60,000 nt of DNA, from the NCBI RefSeq assembly GCF_964204645.1, contig NC_134028.1, positions 3,324,501-3,384,500 on the forward strand, read 5' to 3'. The position numbers and the translations under genes are program-made. Positions 59,749 to 60,000 of the stretch are shown piece after piece; within the stretch, counting starts at the first letter, position 1; the number at the start of each line of letters is the position of its first letter. Below the pieces are notes generated by a model. That model made no database searches. It saw only the letters and a list, made by a program, of their open reading frames with translations, and was not told where the DNA came from. The stretch is from Tubulanus polymorphus (lineage: Eukaryota > Nemertea > Palaeonemertea > Tubulaniformes > Tubulanidae).

Positions 59749-60000
59749 TAGCAGCACCCAATCACGGTTCTTACTTGAATACCCCGGGAATGTCTAATGA
59801 GGAAGAAAATGAAATTACACGCCATGTGTTAAATCATATATGTAATATTTCATCATGTTCGAATGAAGATGCTAAACATATCAAAATTCTATTTATGCCA
59901 TTATAACGTTAATAATATGCGTCAATAATCTGATTTTTCTTTCATATTCGTTGCATCGTATCAAATATCCACAGGAGGCATTTAACTCAAAATCGTATTC
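59749..60000. other. 5' flank of GPCR copy 2
   Basis: No gene recognised; the promoter of copy 2 is expected here or beyond the window. Confidence 0.5.

Noticed and set aside
59749-59757. Extension of GPCR copy 2 to a GTG start
   Set aside because: Non-ATG start; the paralogue aligns to the Met at 59748 or 59742.

Overview
The window is eukaryotic nuclear DNA from an invertebrate animal. Its genes have short exons, GT-AG introns with clear pyrimidine tracts, and phase-matched junctions. The families are metazoan: a neuregulin-type growth factor, an astacin metalloprotease and rhodopsin-like GPCRs. By eye the DNA is AT-rich but not strongly CpG-depleted. The gene content and repeat types would fit a marine bilaterian, perhaps a lophotrochozoan, but nothing fixes the phylum.

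Layout. (1) 1-33497 has no exon I can support. It may be intergenic DNA, a long 5' intron of the next gene, or both. It holds MITE-like elements, a 286-bp CGTAT/CGTAC array, a near-perfect fold-back element (28358-28603) and most of the six perfect TGACGTCA palindromes. (2) 33498-49042, + strand, is a neuregulin: two Ig exons, a Ser/Thr/Pro spacer, two EGF half-exons, a transmembrane exon and two cytoplasmic exons. All eight exons join in one frame and give 530 codons before the stop; the 5' first exon was not found. An additional first exon (37204-37285) lies between the Ig/spacer and EGF exons, where the vertebrate NRG1 type III promoter lies. Three phase-compatible coding blocks (49759-51669) after the stop look like an alternative cytoplasmic tail. 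(3) 53640-55938, + strand, is a complete eight-exon, 242-residue astacin with signal peptide, aspartate-switch propeptide, zinc site and Met-turn. (4) 56602-57588 and 58756-59748, - strand, are two intronless tandem-duplicate class A GPCRs, about 87% identical by hand count.

Mobile DNA. Two fold-back elements (28358-28603 and 55183-55446) are one family. Each is flanked by a 13-14 bp target duplication, has an unpaired tail on one side, and carries a hammerhead-ribozyme-like core; relatedness to Penelope-like elements is a hypothesis. A second family, a TIR element starting near GGGCCCAGTTCC, has four copies.

How the genes relate. Neuregulin would act on an ErbB/EGFR-type receptor, the astacin is a secreted protease, and the GPCRs are probably peptide or chemosensory receptors. 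They are neighbours with no shared pathway visible here. The internal organisation of the neuregulin locus (alternative promoter, possible secreted form, alternative tails) is the most interesting biology in the window.
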